From contig VYCX01000109.1 in the NCBI GenBank assembly GCA_009843725.1, positions 443 to 17,609 on the forward strand: a DNA stretch of 17,167 nt, given 5' to 3'. The DNA is from Boseongicola sp. SB0675_bin_26 (GTDB lineage: Bacteria > Pseudomonadota > Alphaproteobacteria > Rhodobacterales > Rhodobacteraceae). Shown here one piece after another: positions 7,300-15,963 of the stretch (the first letter of the stretch is position 1; every line of letters begins with the position of its first letter). The notes under the pieces are model-generated. The model searched no databases. It had not been told where the DNA came from and worked only from the letters and a program-made list of their open reading frames with translations. The translations under genes were made by a program, and so were the position numbers.

Positions 7300-7344
7300 T
7301 TTGGGAACAGGGGGTCGGGAGTTCGAATCTCTCCGCCCCGACCA
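7300..7344 (+). other. Attachment site: 3' fragment of tRNA-Pro(TGG)
   Basis: From TTTGGGA onward the sequence matches the anticodon loop, variable loop, T arm and acceptor end of a bacterial tRNA-Pro with anticodon TGG. The T stem is GGGAG/CTCTC around TTCGAAT, the 3' acceptor strand is CGCCCCG, the discriminator is A, and CCA lies at 7342-7344. There is no 5' half, so it is not a working tRNA gene. Such a fragment facing away from the integrase gene is the duplicated half left when an element inserts into a tRNA 3' end. A 13-base match to its start (GAACAGGGGGTCG, 7305-7317) occurs again at 7112-7124. Confidence 0.8.
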
Positions 7345-7589
7345 GCATCGGCACGGAGTTCGAACGTTCATCGCGGAGCGCGGGCGCTCTTGCTGCATGT
7401 GTCCGTCAGGGTCGCGAGTCGCACCCGAGTCGCCGGGTGATTCTACTTTATAGCCGAACAACGGCACGAAATCCTGCCCGCCGGTCCGATCAAGATGAAA
7501 CAGTCCGGCCGCCCAGGCTGGTGGCCGCACCCTTCGGGCACCTCGTGCGTGCCGTTAGCTTGGCTGCGTAAGCGTCTGATCTCGATTGA
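7345..7589. other. Intergenic DNA, no gene supported
   Basis: This is chromosomal DNA just beyond the attachment site. Short open frames exist on both strands, but none has a recognisable domain or a good start. No cobalamin riboswitch B12 box was found here or further toward nrdJ. Confidence 0.5.
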
Positions 7590-7635
7590 CGGATTCGTGA
7601 ATCCGGGGCGATTCATGCGGTCCCTTGAATCCGCG
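7590..7635. promoter_or_regulatory. Inverted repeat and GATTC half-sites, possible operator
   Basis: CGGATTC and GAATCCG (7590-7605) form a near-perfect 16-bp palindrome with GT at the centre. Further half-sites GATTC (7610-7614) and GAATCCG (7627-7633) follow in inverted order. A regulator binding site is plausible; no family is recognised. Confidence 0.4.
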
Positions 7636-7698
7636 CACTGAAGCCATGCTCGGAGGCGTCAGACTTTTTGTGAATTCCCTGTTGACGAACCCATTGCA

Positions 7699-7746
7699 AA
7701 AGCTGCAAGTTGTGCGGGCGGGTTCGGAGGCCACAACATGTTGTGG
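7699..7746 (+). promoter_or_regulatory. NrdR-box-like palindrome plus second half-box upstream of nrdJ
   Basis: CCACAACATGTTGTGG (7731-7746) is a perfect 16-bp palindrome that fits the general NrdR-box pattern of CACAA and TTGTG arms around an AT-containing centre. A second GTTGTG at 7709-7714 lies exactly 31 bp upstream of the same sub-site at 7740-7745, matching the spacing of the paired boxes NrdR binds. The left arm of the second box is degenerate. TTGACA at 7750-7755 follows directly and could be a -35 element, but I see no good -10 at 17 bases. NrdR represses ribonucleotide reductase genes when dATP is high, so the position suits the gene. Confidence 0.55.
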
Positions 7747-7900
7747 AGATTGACAGGGACAGCATTCGAGCGCCTTTGGTCCTTCAAGAACGAAGGAATC
7801 ATGCATGCACGCAGCGACGTGCATGAGAAAGGTGGCTTGGTCCCGCCTCCAAGCCGCGCTTGAGGTCACCCTGACCGAGGCAGGCGAAAAAGAAACGGAA

Positions 7901-7942
7901 ATGACACAAACAAGAAAAGAACGGGGTCTAGGCGGAAAATGA
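7901..7942 (+). CDS. Possible 13-residue leader peptide overlapping the nrdJ start
   Basis: ATG at 7901 opens a frame reading [13 protein letters not shown] whose TGA (7940-7942) overlaps the nrdJ ATG by two bases (ATGA). The nrdJ start itself has only a weak ribosome binding site (GGCGGA), so arriving ribosomes could re-initiate. The leader's own binding site is also weak. It could be chance. Confidence 0.3.
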   Translation: MTQTRKERGLGGK

Positions 7943-10900
7943 AGGTCAAGCGCAGCTTTACGAAGGCCGGGCGGGACGCCTACGCGTCCATCAAGTTCGC
8001 GGCGACGTCATCCGAAATCAGGAACCCGGACGGCACCGTCGTGTTCCGGCTCGACGACGTCGAGGTGCCGGAGAGCTGGAGCCAGGTGGCGTCGGACGTC
8101 ATCGCGCAGAAATATTTCAGGAAGGCCGGAGTGCCGGCGCGCCTGAAGAAAGTGAAGGAGAAGGGTGTCCCGGAATTCCTTTGGCGTTCCGTGGCGGACG
8201 AGGTCGCGCTCGCCGATCTCCCTGAAGAGGAGCGCTACGGCGGCGAGACCCGGGCAACGCAGGTCTTCGACCGTCTGGCGGGAGCGTGGGCGTACTGGGG
8301 CTGGAAGGGCGGCTATTTCTCTTCGAAAGAGGATGCACGGGCCTATTTCGACGAGATGCGCTACATGCTCGCGACGCAACGCGGCGCCCCGAACTCTCCG
8401 CAATGGTTCAACACGGGCCTCCACTGGGCATACGGCATCGACGGACCGAGCCAAGGCCACCACTACGTAGACTACAAGACCGGCAAGCTGACGAGGTCTG
8501 GAAGTGCCTACGAGCATCCGCAGCCCCATGCGTGCTTCATTCAGTCCTGTGCCGACGACCTCGTGAACAGCGGCGGCATCATGGATCTGTGGGTCCGGGA
8601 GTCACGGCTCTTCAAGTACGGATCCGGTACCGGGACAAATTTCAGCATGCTCCGCGGAGCGGGCGAGCATCTGTCCGGCGGCGGCCAGTCGTCGGGCTTG
8701 ATGGGCTTTCTGAAGATCGGCGACCGAGCAGCCGGCGCCATCAAGTCGGGTGGCACCACCAGGCGCGCGGCCAAGATGGTGATCGTTGACGCCGATCATC
8801 CCGACATCGAGGACTTCATCAACTGGAAGGTCATCGAGGAGCAGAAAGTTGCCTCCATAGTGGCCGGCTCGAAGGTCCACGAGCGCGAGCTCAACGGCAT
8901 ATTCGCGGCAATCAAGGCGTGGGACGGTGCGGAAGCCGATGCGGTCGATCCGGTGCGGAACGAGGGCCTCAAGGCCGCGATCCGATCCGCGAAAAGGTCC
9001 GCCATTCCGGAGACCTATATCAAGCGCGTTCTTGACTACGCGAGACAGGGCTACGAATCGATCGAATTTCCGACATATGACACCGACTGGGATTCGGAAG
9101 CTTATTCGAGCGTTTCTGGCCAGAACTCCAACAACTCGATCCGGGTCACGGATGCGTTCCTGCAAGCGGTGAAGGATGACGCCGACTGGGACCTGTTCCG
9201 CCGCACAGACGGCAAGGTGGCAAGGGCGGTCAAGGCGCGCAACCTGTGGGAGCAGGTGGGCCATGCCGCCTGGGCCTGTGCGGATCCCGGCATCCAGTAC
9301 CATGACACGATCAATGCCTGGCATACATGCCCCGAGGCCGGACCGATCCGCGGGTCGAACCCCTGTTCGGAGTACATGTTCCTCGATGATACCGCCTGCA
9401 ACCTGGCGTCCATGAACCTCCTTGCATTCCATGACGAAGGGGAGTTCCGGGCCGACGACTATGTCCATGCAACGCGTCTTTGGACACTGACGCTGGAAAT
9501 CAGCGTCATGATGGCGCAATTCCCGTCGAAGGAAATTGCGCAATTGTCCTACGAATTCAGGACCCTCGGTCTCGGCTACGCGAACATTGGCGGCCTGCTT
9601 ATGACCATGGGCCTGGGATATGATTCGGACGAGGGCCGGGCACTGGCGGGCGCTCTCACGGCAATCATGACCGGAGCGTCCTACGCGACGTCGGCCGAGA
9701 TTGCGCGGGAACTGGGCCCGTTCCAGGGCTACAAGAAGAACTCCGCGCACATGCTTCGCGTCATTCGCAACCACAGGCGCGCGGCACACGGAGAGACATC
9801 AGGATACGAGGAGATGAACGTGCCTCCCGTGCCGCTCGACCACAAGAACTGCCCGGACGGCAGACTGGTCGAACTGGCCGCAAGGATGTGGGACGATGCG
9901 TTCGACCTGGGCATGAAGCACGGATACCGGAATGCTCAGGCGACGGTCATCGCGCCGACCGGCACCATTGGCCTCGTGATGGATTGCGATACGACAGGGA
10001 TCGAGCCGGACTTCGCCTTGGTGAAGTTCAAGAAGCTCGCCGGGGGCGGTTACTTCAAGATCATAAACCGCTCGGTGCCGGCGGCGTTGGCGACACTTGG
10101 ATACTCTTCCTCCCAGATCCAGGACATCGTTTCCTACGCCGTCGGCCACGGAACGCTCGCGAACGCCCCGGGAGTCAGCCATGCAGCGCTGGTTGGACAC
10201 GGGTTCGGCCAGGCCGAGATCGCCAGGATCGAGGAAGCCCTGCCGTCCGCGTTCGACATTCGCTTCGTGTTCAACCAGTGGACGCTCGGCGAGGAGTTCT
10301 GCTCCGCGACCCTCGGGATTCCGTCCGAGAAGCTGAACGATCCGGAATTCGACCTTCTCCGCAGCCTTGGCTTCAGAAGGGCGGACATCGAGGCCGCGAA
10401 CGACCACGTCTGCGGTTCCATGACGCTGGAAGGCGCGCCTCATCTGGCGCAGGAGCACTACCATGTCTTCGACTGCGCGAATCCGTGCGGACGCAAGGGC
10501 AAGCGGTTCCTTCCTGTTGACAGCCACATCACGATGATGGCTGCCGCCCAGTCGTTCATTTCGGGCGCGATCTCCAAGACGATCAACATGCCGAACGACG
10601 CGACCGTCGAGGATTGCAAGGCTGCCTACGAACTGTCGCACCGGCTCGGAATAAAGGCCAATGCGCTCTATCGTGACGGTTCAAAGCTCTCGCAGCCCTT
10701 GTCAGCGGCCCTTGTCGAGGATGACGACGATGCGGCCGAGACGCTTGAGGCCGGCACGCCTCAGGAGAAGGCCGTCGTGCTGGCTGAGAAGGCCGTGGAA
10801 AGGATCATCGCCAAGGAATTGACAGCGGGCGCACGCAATCGAATGCCCGAACGGCGGCGGGGATACACCCAGAAGGCCATTGTCGGCGGGCACAAGGTCT

Positions 10901-11622
10901 ACCTGAGAACCGGAGAATACGGCGATGGTTCGCTAGGCGAGATCTTCATCGACATGCACAAGGAAGGCGCCGGCTTCCGGGCAATGATGAACAACTTCGC
11001 GATCGCCATCTCGGTCGGTCTCCAGTATGGCGTGCCACTGGAGGAGTTCGTGGATGCTTTCACGTTCACTCGCTTCGAGCCTGCCGGGATGGTGCAGGGC
11101 AACGACTCGATCAAGAACGCGACCTCGATACTGGACTACATCTTCAGGGAGCTGGCGGTCAGCTATCTGGACCGCATCGATCTGGCGCACGTGAAGCCGG
11201 AAGGCCCGACGTTCGATGACATGGGCCGTGGCGAGGAAGAGGGCAAGCCCGACACGGCTGAGGCTCCTGCTGCAAGGGGATCGACCCACGTCGAGGTGCT
11301 GAAGCGTGTCGCGTCCGCCGGATACACCCGCGGCCGCGTGCCAAGGGAACTGGTGCTCGTGGAAGGCGGTGCCAGCGCCGCAACGGCGCTGGGCGGCGCT
11401 AACGCTCCCGCGGCGACTGAAGCGATTTTGCCGGAAGTGGGAACGGCGTTGGCCGTCGGCGCGTCGCCTGCCGAGGGAGCGGTCGGGATAGACGCGCGAA
11501 CGAAGGCCAAGATGCAGGGATATGAGGGAGATCCTTGCGGCGAATGCGGCAACTACACCTTGGTGCGCAACGGCACATGCATGAAGTGCAATACTTGCGG
11601 CGCAACCAGTGGGTGCAGTTGA
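7939..11622 (+). CDS. nrdJ: Adenosylcobalamin-dependent (class II) ribonucleoside-diphosphate reductase
   Basis: NrdJ reduces ribonucleotides to deoxyribonucleotides in the cytoplasm using vitamin B12, independent of oxygen. The 1227-residue length and the N-terminus, [20 protein letters not shown], are typical of alphaproteobacterial NrdJ. Visible landmarks are cysteines 199 and 204 in HACFIQSC (candidate first redox cysteine), the glycyl-rich [11 protein letters not shown] (227-237), the radical site NPCSE with Asn474, thiyl Cys476 and Glu478, and PTGTIG (673-678). A TSCPD-type domain spans about 990-1090. The C-terminal zinc-ribbon/redox tail carries Cys1200, 1203, 1214, 1217, 1220 and 1226. 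Residues about 920-960 and 1110-1190 look like low-complexity linkers (Ala, Glu, Asp, Pro). The frame is intact from a start that matches the family. The neighbouring control region has an NrdR-box-like palindrome. B12 dependence implies that the cell makes or imports cobalamin. Confidence 0.97.
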   Translation: MKVKRSFTKAGRDAYASIKFAATSSEIRNPDGTVVFRLDDVEVPESWSQVASDVIAQKYFRKAGVPARLKKVKEKGVPEFLWRSVADEVALADLPEEERYGGETRATQVFDRLAGAWAYWGWKGGYFSSKEDARAYFDEMRYMLATQRGAPNSPQWFNTGLHWAYGIDGPSQGHHYVDYKTGKLTRSGSAYEHPQPHACFIQSCADDLVNSGGIMDLWVRESRLFKYGSGTGTNFSMLRGAGEHLSGGGQSSGLMGFLKIGDRAAGAIKSGGTTRRAAKMVIVDADHPDIEDFINWKVIEEQKVASIVAGSKVHERELNGIFAAIKAWDGAEADAVDPVRNEGLKAAIRSAKRSAIPETYIKRVLDYARQGYESIEFPTYDTDWDSEAYSSVSGQNSNNSIRVTDAFLQAVKDDADWDLFRRTDGKVARAVKARNLWEQVGHAAWACADPGIQYHDTINAWHTCPEAGPIRGSNPCSEYMFLDDTACNLASMNLLAFHDEGEFRADDYVHATRLWTLTLEISVMMAQFPSKEIAQLSYEFRTLGLGYANIGGLLMTMGLGYDSDEGRALAGALTAIMTGASYATSAEIARELGPFQGYKKNSAHMLRVIRNHRRAAHGETSGYEEMNVPPVPLDHKNCPDGRLVELAARMWDDAFDLGMKHGYRNAQATVIAPTGTIGLVMDCDTTGIEPDFALVKFKKLAGGGYFKIINRSVPAALATLGYSSSQIQDIVSYAVGHGTLANAPGVSHAALVGHGFGQAEIARIEEALPSAFDIRFVFNQWTLGEEFCSATLGIPSEKLNDPEFDLLRSLGFRRADIEAANDHVCGSMTLEGAPHLAQEHYHVFDCANPCGRKGKRFLPVDSHITMMAAAQSFISGAISKTINMPNDATVEDCKAAYELSHRLGIKANALYRDGSKLSQPLSAALVEDDDDAAETLEAGTPQEKAVVLAEKAVERIIAKELTAGARNRMPERRRGYTQKAIVGGHKVYLRTGEYGDGSLGEIFIDMHKEGAGFRAMMNNFAIAISVGLQYGVPLEEFVDAFTFTRFEPAGMVQGNDSIKNATSILDYIFRELAVSYLDRIDLAHVKPEGPTFDDMGRGEEEGKPDTAEAPAARGSTHVEVLKRVASAGYTRGRVPRELVLVEGGASAATALGGANAPAATEAILPEVGTALAVGASPAEGAVGIDARTKAKMQGYEGDPCGECGNYTLVRNGTCMKCNTCGATSGCS

Positions 11623-11651
11623 TGACGCGTGACAGGGCCGCGCATCAGGCT

Positions 11652-11756
11652 CTGTTCCGGGAACAGGGTGACGCTGCCTCGCAGTTCCACCTTGATGCCG
11701 GGGGATCTCCCGCCCCGGCGACGAGAAGCGGGGCTCGGCCGACAGCTTGGGTCGGC
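11652..11756 (+). terminator. Three hairpins downstream of nrdJ, possible termination region
   Basis: CTGTTCCGGGAACAG (11652-11666) is a compact palindrome. GCCGGGG (11697-11703) pairs with CCCCGGC (11713-11719). GCCGAC (11738-11743) pairs with GTCGGC (11751-11756), followed by TTCCTCC. None has a classical T run. They lie 30-135 bp after the nrdJ stop, so transcript-end structures are the simplest reading. Confidence 0.4.
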
Positions 11757-12171
11757 TTCCTCCCGCCCGGAGAATCGCGGCTTGTGGTTCGACGGAACAT
11801 GGGGCGGGTGCGCTCGCCCTGAACGCAGGTCAGGCCGCAGGCAGAAACCGGGCGGTACGACAAGTGAGCCTGACAAGCGAAACTGGGGGGCAATTTGTCC
11901 CCCAACTTTCTGTACCGGGGTCGCAACGGCGTTGTCGGGCTGAAGGAGAACCAGAGGATACGCAGTTGCCATGCGGGACTCCAGCCCGTTTCAGGGCGTC
12001 GGTGCCGCGGTCATTGGATCGTGGGCAGGCAGGCGCCGGCCGGGCTCCCGGCGGGGGCGCCCGGCGTCGGACCAGCCCAACCATTGATTTCGCGAAACGC
12101 GTGTCAGGCATCGCAGGCGCCTTGCATCCTGATCTGGCAACTACACATAACCGCGTCTCCGTGCACTTGTT
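11757..12171. other. Intergenic DNA, probably decayed insertion-sequence material
   Basis: No intact gene is supported. One plus-strand frame (about 11766-11905) reads ...ALALNAGQAAGRNRAVRQVSL..., which has the look of the variable C-terminal tail of IS200/IS605-group TnpB proteins, but the match is weak and from memory. A hairpin GGGGG/CCCCC around GCAATTTGT lies near 11885-11903. The tnpB remnant follows immediately. Confidence 0.35.
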
Positions 12172-12859
12172 GTAGAACTGGAAGATCGACCCGCCGCGCC
12201 GTCAAGCGAACCTGTCGGCATTGATCTCGGCGTCAAGGACCGAGCGATCATGTCGAACGGCGAGATGGTGCCCGTCGTCAGCATCGACCGACGGCCGCCC
12301 GAGCGGGCGCAGCGCGTGGTGGCGAGAGCGAAGAAAGGTTCCGCGTCACGCCGCAGGAAGGTGAAGGCGCTCGCCCGCGAATGGGAACGCACAAGGACAA
12401 GGGAGCGCAACACGCTCCACGGGATTTCGGCAAGCATCGTGAAACGCCACAGCCGGATCGCGCCGTCGAAGACCTCCAGGTCTCGAACATGTTGCGGCGC
12501 CCGATGTTGGCGCGACCGATGGCCGAACGGCAATGGGGATGGCTCGTGCACCAACTGACCTGCAGGCTGAGAGCGCCGGTGGGGAAGTCGTGCGGATCCG
12601 TCCCCAGCACACCAGCACGGACTGCCATGCCTGCGGGCACCGGCAGCCGATGCCGCTGGATGTGCGCGAGCTTGCCTGCTACGGCTGCGGTCTGGTGACG
12701 GATCGCGATTTCAACGCGGCACGGAACGTTCTCCGGCGCGGGATCGCGCTGGCCGGGCGGGACATCGGCCCTTCGGCCGTCCCGGTGTGTGTCCGAGGAT
12801 GTTCTTGCATCACATGTCGCCGGGTTGCCGGGGCAGTACGCGGAACGGTCTGCCGGTGA
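12172..12859 (+). pseudogene. tnpB: Decayed tnpB (IS200/IS605-group RNA-guided nuclease), three frames
   Basis: The remnant covers the catalytic half of TnpB, a transposon-encoded RuvC-like nuclease. Frame 1 (from 12172) reads ...EPVGIDLGVKDRAIMSNGE, with the RuvC-I Asp at 12223-12225, then the basic helical region. Near 12460 the match moves to a second frame carrying VEDLQVSNM, with the RuvC-II Glu at 12468-12470. Near 12565 it moves to a third frame carrying AESAGGEVVRIRPQHTS, then a zinc ribbon (CHAC from 12623, CYGC) and TDRDFNAARN, with the RuvC-III Asp at 12707-12709. Two single-base-type frameshifts and a missing N-terminal half show that it cannot make a working protein. All catalytic residues survive, so decay is recent or slow. 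No TnpA is present. It sits between two convergent units. Confidence 0.8.
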
Positions 12860-12904
12860 TCTGAATGGTCACTCACGTATATGATTCCTTGTCAGATCAC
12901 CCGG
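12853..12904. repeat. 12-bp inverted repeat spanning the end of hprA, possible terminator or element end
   Basis: CCGGTGATCTGA (12853-12864) is the reverse complement of TCAGATCACCCGG (12892-12904) except for one extra C. The spacer is 27 bp. The right arm contains the stop codon of the hydroxypyruvate-reductase-like gene and the left arm lies at the end of the tnpB remnant. It could end transcripts from both sides, though no T run is present. Confidence 0.4.
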
Positions 12905-13863
12905 TCACGCGGGTCACGGCCAGCAAAGAAATCGGCGAGGTTGTCCAGCACCCGGAACCCCATCGCCTCGCGGGCTTCGCGCGTGGCGGAGCCGAGATGC
13001 GGAAGCATCACCAGATTTTCGCATTGCATCAGGTCAGGTGCGACGCACGGTTCGCCATCGAACACGTCCAGTGCGGCTCCGCCGATCGTGTTGAACATCA
13101 GCGCCTGAGTCAGCGCCCATTCATCGACTACCTCTCCGCGGGCGGTGTTGATCAGAAAGGCATCCTCTTTCATCAGATCCAGCCGGCGCGAATTGATGAG
13201 GTGCCGGTTTGCGGCCCCACCAGGGCAATGCAGCGAGACGAAATCGCATCGGGGCAGCAGATCCTCGACGGTGTCGACCTGGGTGGCGCCGCATTGGGCC
13301 AGCACCTCTGGTGCGATGCGGCTGCGGTTCTGGACAACTACCCGCATTCCGAACCCGTGGTGCGCGCGCTTGGCCATTTCCTGACCGATGCGGCCATAGC
13401 CGATGATGCCGAGCGTCTTGCCCGACACCTTGGTGCCCACCAGATGCGTCGGGCGCCAGCCGGTCCAGCGGCCTTCGCGCACCTCGCGTTCGCCTTCGCC
13501 CGCTCGCCGCGCCACCATCAGCATCAGCGTCATCGCGATATCGGCGGTGCATTCGGACAGCACGTCGGGCGTGTTGGTCACAGTCATGCCGCTTTTGCGG
13601 GCAGAGGACTCGCATATGTGGCTATAGCCGACGCCATAGTTGCCGATGATCTTTGCCTGCGGTTTGCCGAACTCAAGGACATCGGCATCCTGTTTGTCGG
13701 TCACGGTGGGCAGCACAGCATCGTAGCGCTTCATCGCCTCGCGCATTTGCTGCGTCGCCAGCGGCACGTCCGACGTGTTGAAGGTGACGTTGTAGTCCCT
13801 GGCCAGCTGCGCCTCGACGGCGGCAGGCCAGCGGCGTGTCACAAAGACGGAAGGTTTGATCAT
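12892..13863 (-). CDS. hprA: D-2-hydroxyacid dehydrogenase, probable hydroxypyruvate/glyoxylate reductase
   Basis: The enzyme probably reduces hydroxypyruvate to D-glycerate (and glyoxylate to glycolate) with NAD(P)H, the step after the Sga transamination in the serine cycle. The 323 residues have the standard fold: a split catalytic domain and a Rossmann domain with GYGRIG (155-160). The catalytic set is Arg242 in NTARGEVVDE, Glu271 in DVFDGEP and His289 in LPHLGSATREAR. An upstream in-frame start at 13905 would overlap mtkB; I chose ATG 13863 because MIKPSVFVTRR is the usual family N-terminus and it falls one base after the mtkB stop. Family members differ in substrate (GyaR-type glyoxylate reductases look alike), so hydroxypyruvate is inferred mainly from the neighbours. 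Last gene of the unit. Confidence 0.85.
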   Translation of the reverse strand: MIKPSVFVTRRWPAAVEAQLARDYNVTFNTSDVPLATQQMREAMKRYDAVLPTVTDKQDADVLEFGKPQAKIIGNYGVGYSHICESSARKSGMTVTNTPDVLSECTADIAMTLMLMVARRAGEGEREVREGRWTGWRPTHLVGTKVSGKTLGIIGYGRIGQEMAKRAHHGFGMRVVVQNRSRIAPEVLAQCGATQVDTVEDLLPRCDFVSLHCPGGAANRHLINSRRLDLMKEDAFLINTARGEVVDEWALTQALMFNTIGGAALDVFDGEPCVAPDLMQCENLVMLPHLGSATREAREAMGFRVLDNLADFFAGRDPRDRVI

Positions 13864-13864
13864 G

Positions 13865-14755
13865 TCAGGCTGCCTTTCCCATGACTTCAGCGACGGTCTT
13901 GCCAATCACGGCGGGGTTTTCGGCGACGGTCACGCCGACATTTTCCAGAATCTCGACCTTTTCGCTGGCGCTTTCGCCAAAGGCGGAGATGATCGCGCCT
14001 GCATGTCCCATCGTGCGTCCCTTGGGTGCGGTCAGGCCTGCAACATAGGCAACAACCGGCTTGGTCACATGGTCGCGGATATAGTCGGCGGCCTCGGCCT
14101 CTTGCGGGCCGCCGATCTCACCGATCATGCAGATTACATCCGTGTCGGCGTCATTTTCAAACCGCTCCAAGATGTCCTTGAAGGACGAGCCGTTGATCGG
14201 GTCGCCGCCGATGCCGACAGAGGTGGACACACCCAGCCCCAGTTCCTTGAGTTGCGCGGCGGCCTCGTAACCCAACGTTCCCGAGCGACCGACAATGCCC
14301 ACGTTTCCAGGCAGATAGATATGCCCCGGCATGATCCCGAGCAGCGCCTTGCCGGGGGAGATCGTGCCTGCACAGTTCGGCCCCGTCAACACCATGCGAC
14401 GCTCCCTCGGGTATCGCATCATGTAGCGTTTCACTCGGATCATGTCGCCCGCGGGGATGCCATCGGTGATGCAGACGCAATACCGAATGCCGCCGTCGGC
14501 TGCCTCCATGATCGAATCTGCGGCGAACGGTGGCGGGACGAAGACGAGGCTGGCCTCGGCGCCGGTCGCGGTCACCGCTTCTTTCACTGTGTCGAATACC
14601 GGCACGCCTTCGACCTTTTGGCCGCCCTTGCCCGGCACTACGCCGCCAACGACGTTGGTGCCGTATTCCAGCATGTCCTTGGTGTGAAACCGGGCCATGC
14701 GGCCAGTGATGCCCTGAACGATTACGCGCGTGTCGCGATCAAGAAGAATGCTCAT
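13865..14755 (-). CDS. mtkB: Malate-CoA ligase (malate thiokinase), alpha subunit
   Basis: With MtkA this forms the enzyme that makes malyl-CoA from malate, CoA and ATP in the serine cycle. The 296-residue product starts [18 protein letters not shown], the usual start, from an ATG overlapping the mtkA stop by four bases (ATGA). A longer frame to 14800 is rejected for that reason. Landmarks are the CoA-binding Rossmann domain (about 1-125), [14 protein letters not shown] (74-87), [12 protein letters not shown] (125-136), [14 protein letters not shown] [10 protein letters not shown] (156-165) and the phosphorylated His251 in [19 protein letters not shown], the GPNCAG region and the [10 protein letters not shown] segment (141-150) follow methylotroph MtkB more closely than SucD, as does the linkage to sgaA and hprA. 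A succinyl-CoA synthetase role is the main alternative. Confidence 0.9.
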   Translation of the reverse strand: MSILLDRDTRVIVQGITGRMARFHTKDMLEYGTNVVGGVVPGKGGQKVEGVPVFDTVKEAVTATGAEASLVFVPPPFAADSIMEAADGGIRYCVCITDGIPAGDMIRVKRYMMRYPRERRMVLTGPNCAGTISPGKALLGIMPGHIYLPGNVGIVGRSGTLGYEAAAQLKELGLGVSTSVGIGGDPINGSSFKDILERFENDADTDVICMIGEIGGPQEAEAADYIRDHVTKPVVAYVAGLTAPKGRTMGHAGAIISAFGESASEKVEILENVGVTVAENPAVIGKTVAEVMGKAA

Positions 14756-15951
14756 TTCACGGCCCTCATGCGGGTTGCCTGGGTCAAATCGTTCTGCCAT
14801 GCGACCACGGCGCGTTCGGCAGCTTCCATCAGAGTGCTGGCGCGGATGATCGGCAGGCCGGATTTGGAGAGGATCTTTTGACCCTCTTCCACGTTCGTGC
14901 CTGCGAGGCGGGCAATGACGGGCACGTCGACTTGCACCTCGTTCAGCGCTTGAACGACGCCTTCGGCCACCCAGTCACACCGATTGATGCCGGCAAAGAT
15001 GTTGACAAGCACGGCCTGCACATTCTTGTCCGACATCACCAGGCGAAAGGCCTTGGTGACGCGTTCAGGCGTGGCCCCGCCGCCGATGTCAAGGAAGTTC
15101 GCAGGCTCGCCCCCGGCCAGCATGATCGTGTCCATCGTTGCCATGGCCAGCCCAGCGCCGTTGACGATGCAGCCGATGTTGCCGTCCAGCCCGACATAGC
15201 TGAGGCCGCGGTCGGCGGCGCGGCTTTCGCGCGGGTCTTCCTGGGACTTGTCGCGCAATTCGCTGATCTGCGGATGACGGAACAGCGCATTGTAGTCGAA
15301 AGTCATCTTTGCATCCAGCGCGATCACGCGATCATCACCGGTCACCACTAGCGGGTTGATCTCCACCATCGTGGCATCGAGTTCCGAAAACGCGCGGTAG
15401 CAGCCCTGAAGAGTGCGCACCACCTGGCTGACAAGCCCGGGTTCGATCCCCAGCTCAAATGCAATCTCGCGGGCCTGAAAGTCCTGCAAGCCAACCGCTG
15501 GCTCAACGGTGGAGCGGACGATGGAATCCGGCTTCTCGGCGCTGATCTCCTCGATCTCCATGCCGCCCTCGGCGCTGGCAACTATCATCACCCGCTGGCT
15601 GGATCGGTCCATGACCAAGCCGAGGTAGAACTCGCGCTCAATCGGCACGGCGGCCTCGACATAAACGCGGTAAATGCCCTTGCCCTCGGGCCCGGTCTGA
15701 TGAGTTACCAGCTTGCGGCCGAACATGCCTTCGCAGGCTTCCTGGATCGCGTGGTCGCTGTCGCAAAGCTTGACCCCGCCTGCCTTGCCGCGTCCGCCTG
15801 CGTGGACCTGCGCCTTGACCACCCACTTGTCGCCGCCGAGTTCGCGGGCGCGATAGGCGGCCTGTTCAGGCGAATAAGCCAAGGCGCCGGGCGGAACCTC
15901 TACTCCGAAACCCGACAGGATTTCCTTGGCTTGATACTCGTGGACGTCCAA
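14752..15951 (-). CDS. mtkA: Malate-CoA ligase (malate thiokinase), beta subunit
   Basis: This ATP-grasp subunit phosphorylates the alpha-subunit histidine and carries part of the malate/CoA site. The product has 399 residues. The N-terminal ATP-grasp domain includes Lys46 in [18 protein letters not shown]; the glycine loop is at 52-59. EINPLVV is at 197-203. The C-terminal CoA-ligase domain carries [15 protein letters not shown] (260-274), [13 protein letters not shown] (286-298) and [16 protein letters not shown] (317-332). CDWVAEG and overall wording match methylotroph MtkA rather than SucC. The start appears to be TTG at 15951 (reading [12 protein letters not shown], the family N-terminus), with AAGGAG about nine bases upstream. 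It follows the sgaA-like stop by 12 bp and overlaps mtkB by four bases, so all are probably one transcript. Confidence 0.92.
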   Translation of the reverse strand: MDVHEYQAKEILSGFGVEVPPGALAYSPEQAAYRARELGGDKWVVKAQVHAGGRGKAGGVKLCDSDHAIQEACEGMFGRKLVTHQTGPEGKGIYRVYVEAAVPIEREFYLGLVMDRSSQRVMIVASAEGGMEIEEISAEKPDSIVRSTVEPAVGLQDFQAREIAFELGIEPGLVSQVVRTLQGCYRAFSELDATMVEINPLVVTGDDRVIALDAKMTFDYNALFRHPQISELRDKSQEDPRESRAADRGLSYVGLDGNIGCIVNGAGLAMATMDTIMLAGGEPANFLDIGGGATPERVTKAFRLVMSDKNVQAVLVNIFAGINRCDWVAEGVVQALNEVQVDVPVIARLAGTNVEEGQKILSKSGLPIIRASTLMEAAERAVVAWQNDLTQATRMRAVK

Positions 15952-15963
15952 CGCTTTGGCTCC

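Larger units (their letters stand above)
1140..7344. mobile_element. Integrative element with its own replication genes, integrated at a tRNA-Pro 3' end (left end not seen)
   Basis: The supported contents are iteron-like repeats, a 555-residue unknown gene, a prim-pol/helicase gene, an AlpA-like gene, a 182-residue unknown gene, a tyrosine integrase, an int promoter region with repeated sites, and a tRNA-Pro 3' fragment. All genes are on the minus strand, with 4-bp or 1-bp overlaps at two junctions. Integrase, AlpA and prim-pol helicase as a core is typical of P4-like and PICI-like satellites and of some small integrative or plasmid-like elements. No capsid, terminase, relaxase or type IV secretion gene is visible. 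The start given is only the leftmost supported part. The intact tRNA-Pro expected at the other end lies outside the window or has been lost. Confidence 0.75.

Noticed and set aside
7555..7869. 104-residue minus-strand frame upstream of nrdJ
   Set aside because: It has no recognisable domain, and its span covers the palindromes of the nrdJ control region.
7345..7938. Cobalamin riboswitch before nrdJ
   Set aside because: I could not find a B12 box or the expected arm structure by eye; a covariance search would settle it.
8602..9789. 395-residue frame antisense to nrdJ
   Set aside because: It is a shadow of a clear, intact nrdJ in GC-rich DNA.
13865..15951. Succinyl-CoA synthetase sucCD
   Set aside because: Several segments and the neighbours fit malate-CoA ligase better, though the families are close relatives.
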